From: Armatimonadota bacterium
Lineage (GTDB): Bacteria; Armatimonadota; Armatimonadia; Armatimonadales; Armatimonadaceae
DNA: 7,882 bases
Assembly: GCA_030833025.1 (NCBI GenBank)
Contig: JAURHZ010000102.1
Span: forward strand, 1-7,882
Direction: 5' to 3'
Under the pieces are notes generated by a model. That model worked only from the letters and a program-made list of their open reading frames with translations, was not told where the DNA came from and did not search any database. Of the stretch, positions 7,029 through 7,882 are shown in pieces. Numbering within the stretch: the stretch's first letter is position 1; the number at the start of each line of letters is the position of its first letter. Position numbers and translations under genes: made by a program.

Positions 7029-7882
7029 ATGAAACCAACACTCATGTCCGAGCTGGACACCCTCGGCGTTCTCGGTTACCTCGAACATCACAAGAATAAG
7101 AGTCTCCTCCGTGTACTTGCATGTGGCTCTGTGGATGATGGCAAGTCAACGCTGATTGGCAGACTTCTCCACGACTCGCTTCAGCTCTACGATGACCAGC
7201 TCGCCGCGCTTCGCAGTGACCAGAAAGGGATGAATGCTGAAGGGGATCTAGAGCTGGCGATGCTCGTCGATGGTCTTCAAGCCGAGCGTGAGCAGGGCAT
7301 TACCATCGATGTCGCATATCGCTATTTCTCCACCACGGCACGAAAGTTCATTTTGGTGGACTCGCCTGGCCACGAGCAATACACCCGTAACATGGTCACG
7401 GGAGCAAGCCATGCGGATATCGCCATTCTCCTAATCGATGCCCGCTATGGTGTGCAAATCCAAACCCGACGTCACGCAACAATCTGTTCACTCCTCGGCA
7501 TTCGCAATATTGCCGTTGCAGTCAACAAAATGGATATCATCGACTGGAGTGAGCAACGCTTTCGGGAAATCGAAGCCGATGTACAGCTGCTTGCGAAGCG
7601 GGTCGGCATCTCCAGTGCAGCGGTCTTTCCCGTCAGCGCACTCAAGGGCGACAATGTTGTTACAAAATCCGATGCTAGCCCTTGGTATACCGGGCCTGCA
7701 CTGCTTCCTTTTCTTGAGACGGTACAAATCACAAAGTCAACCGGCGAGCTCACCCGCTTTCCCGTGCAATATGTCAATCGCCCAAACCTCGACTACCGGG
7801 GCTTTAGCGGAACCGTTTCCAGCGGAAGCCTTCGCGTAAGCGATGCAATCACGGTCTACCCAAGCCTACGGACATCTAAAGT
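7029..7882 (+). CDS. cysN: Sulfate adenylyltransferase large (GTPase) subunit CysN (3'-truncated)
   Basis: The frame is open to the window end, giving 284 complete codons of a protein that is about 475 residues in E. coli. CysN is an EF-Tu-like GTPase that couples GTP hydrolysis to APS formation by CysD. Visible GTPase motifs are G1 GSVDDGKST (33-41), the switch I region EREQGITIDVAYRYF (86-100) with G2 Thr92, G3 DSPGH (111-115) and G4 NKMD (166-169). FPVSAL, about 35 residues after G4, is the likely G5 region. The segment RFPVQYVNRPNLDYRGFSGT starts the EF-Tu-like domain 2. The protein begins with MKPTLMSELDTLGVLGYLE, and KSLLRVLACGS leads into G1 much as in E. coli. Whether it is a stand-alone CysN or a CysNC (NodQ-like) fusion with an APS kinase domain cannot be seen, because the C-terminus lies beyond the window. 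Confidence 0.96.
   Translation, partial: MKPTLMSELDTLGVLGYLEHHKNKSLLRVLACGSVDDGKSTLIGRLLHDSLQLYDDQLAALRSDQKGMNAEGDLELAMLVDGLQAEREQGITIDVAYRYFSTTARKFILVDSPGHEQYTRNMVTGASHADIAILLIDARYGVQIQTRRHATICSLLGIRNIAVAVNKMDIIDWSEQRFREIEADVQLLAKRVGISSAAVFPVSALKGDNVVTKSDASPWYTGPALLPFLETVQITKSTGELTRFPVQYVNRPNLDYRGFSGTVSSGSLRVSDAITVYPSLRTSK

Noticed and set aside
7472..7777. 101-codon open frame on the minus strand opposite cysN
   Set aside because: The plus strand here encodes clear CysN motifs; the minus frame has no recognisable features.

Overview
The window is an almost gap-free, single-direction assimilatory sulfate reduction operon from a bacterium. The proteins resemble the enterobacterial Cys proteins along their whole length: a two-subunit NADPH-sulfite reductase, a PAPS-type reductase, a three-activity CysG and a GTPase-coupled ATP sulfurylase. 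This set is typical of Proteobacteria. Base composition is moderately GC-rich by eye. The genus cannot be fixed from the sequence alone. From memory, the order cysJ-cysI-cysH-cysG-cysD-cysN resembles the cys cluster of Zymomonas, but this was not checked.

Layout, all on the + strand. Bases 1-457 are the 3' part of an ATP-binding subunit of a sulfonate/taurine/nitrate-type ABC importer, whose Walker A end lies outside the window. After 22 nt come cysJ (480-2264), cysI (2264-3928, sharing one base with cysJ), cysH (3933-4661, GTG start) and cysG (4664-6046). A 79-nt gap, the only appreciable intergenic space, holds an imperfect dyad at 6087-6105. Then come cysD (6126-7028) and cysN (from 7029, directly abutting cysD and cut by the window end after 284 codons). 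No RNA gene, mobile element, CRISPR array, convincing promoter or terminator was found.

How the genes work together. CysD/CysN make APS from sulfate and ATP, driven by GTP hydrolysis. An APS kinase (CysC, not in the window) should make PAPS. CysH reduces PAPS to sulfite. The CysJ flavoprotein passes NADPH electrons to CysI, which reduces sulfite to sulfide. CysG makes the sirohaem that CysI needs. If the upstream ATPase serves a sulfonate importer, sulfite released from sulfonates would enter the same route at CysJI.

The genes are intact, and I see no previously undescribed system. The findings are modest: the dyad before cysD, a strong coding-strand bias towards GGATG, the linkage of an organosulfur-type transporter to sulfite reductase, the missing APS kinase, and small start-site and C-terminus questions.
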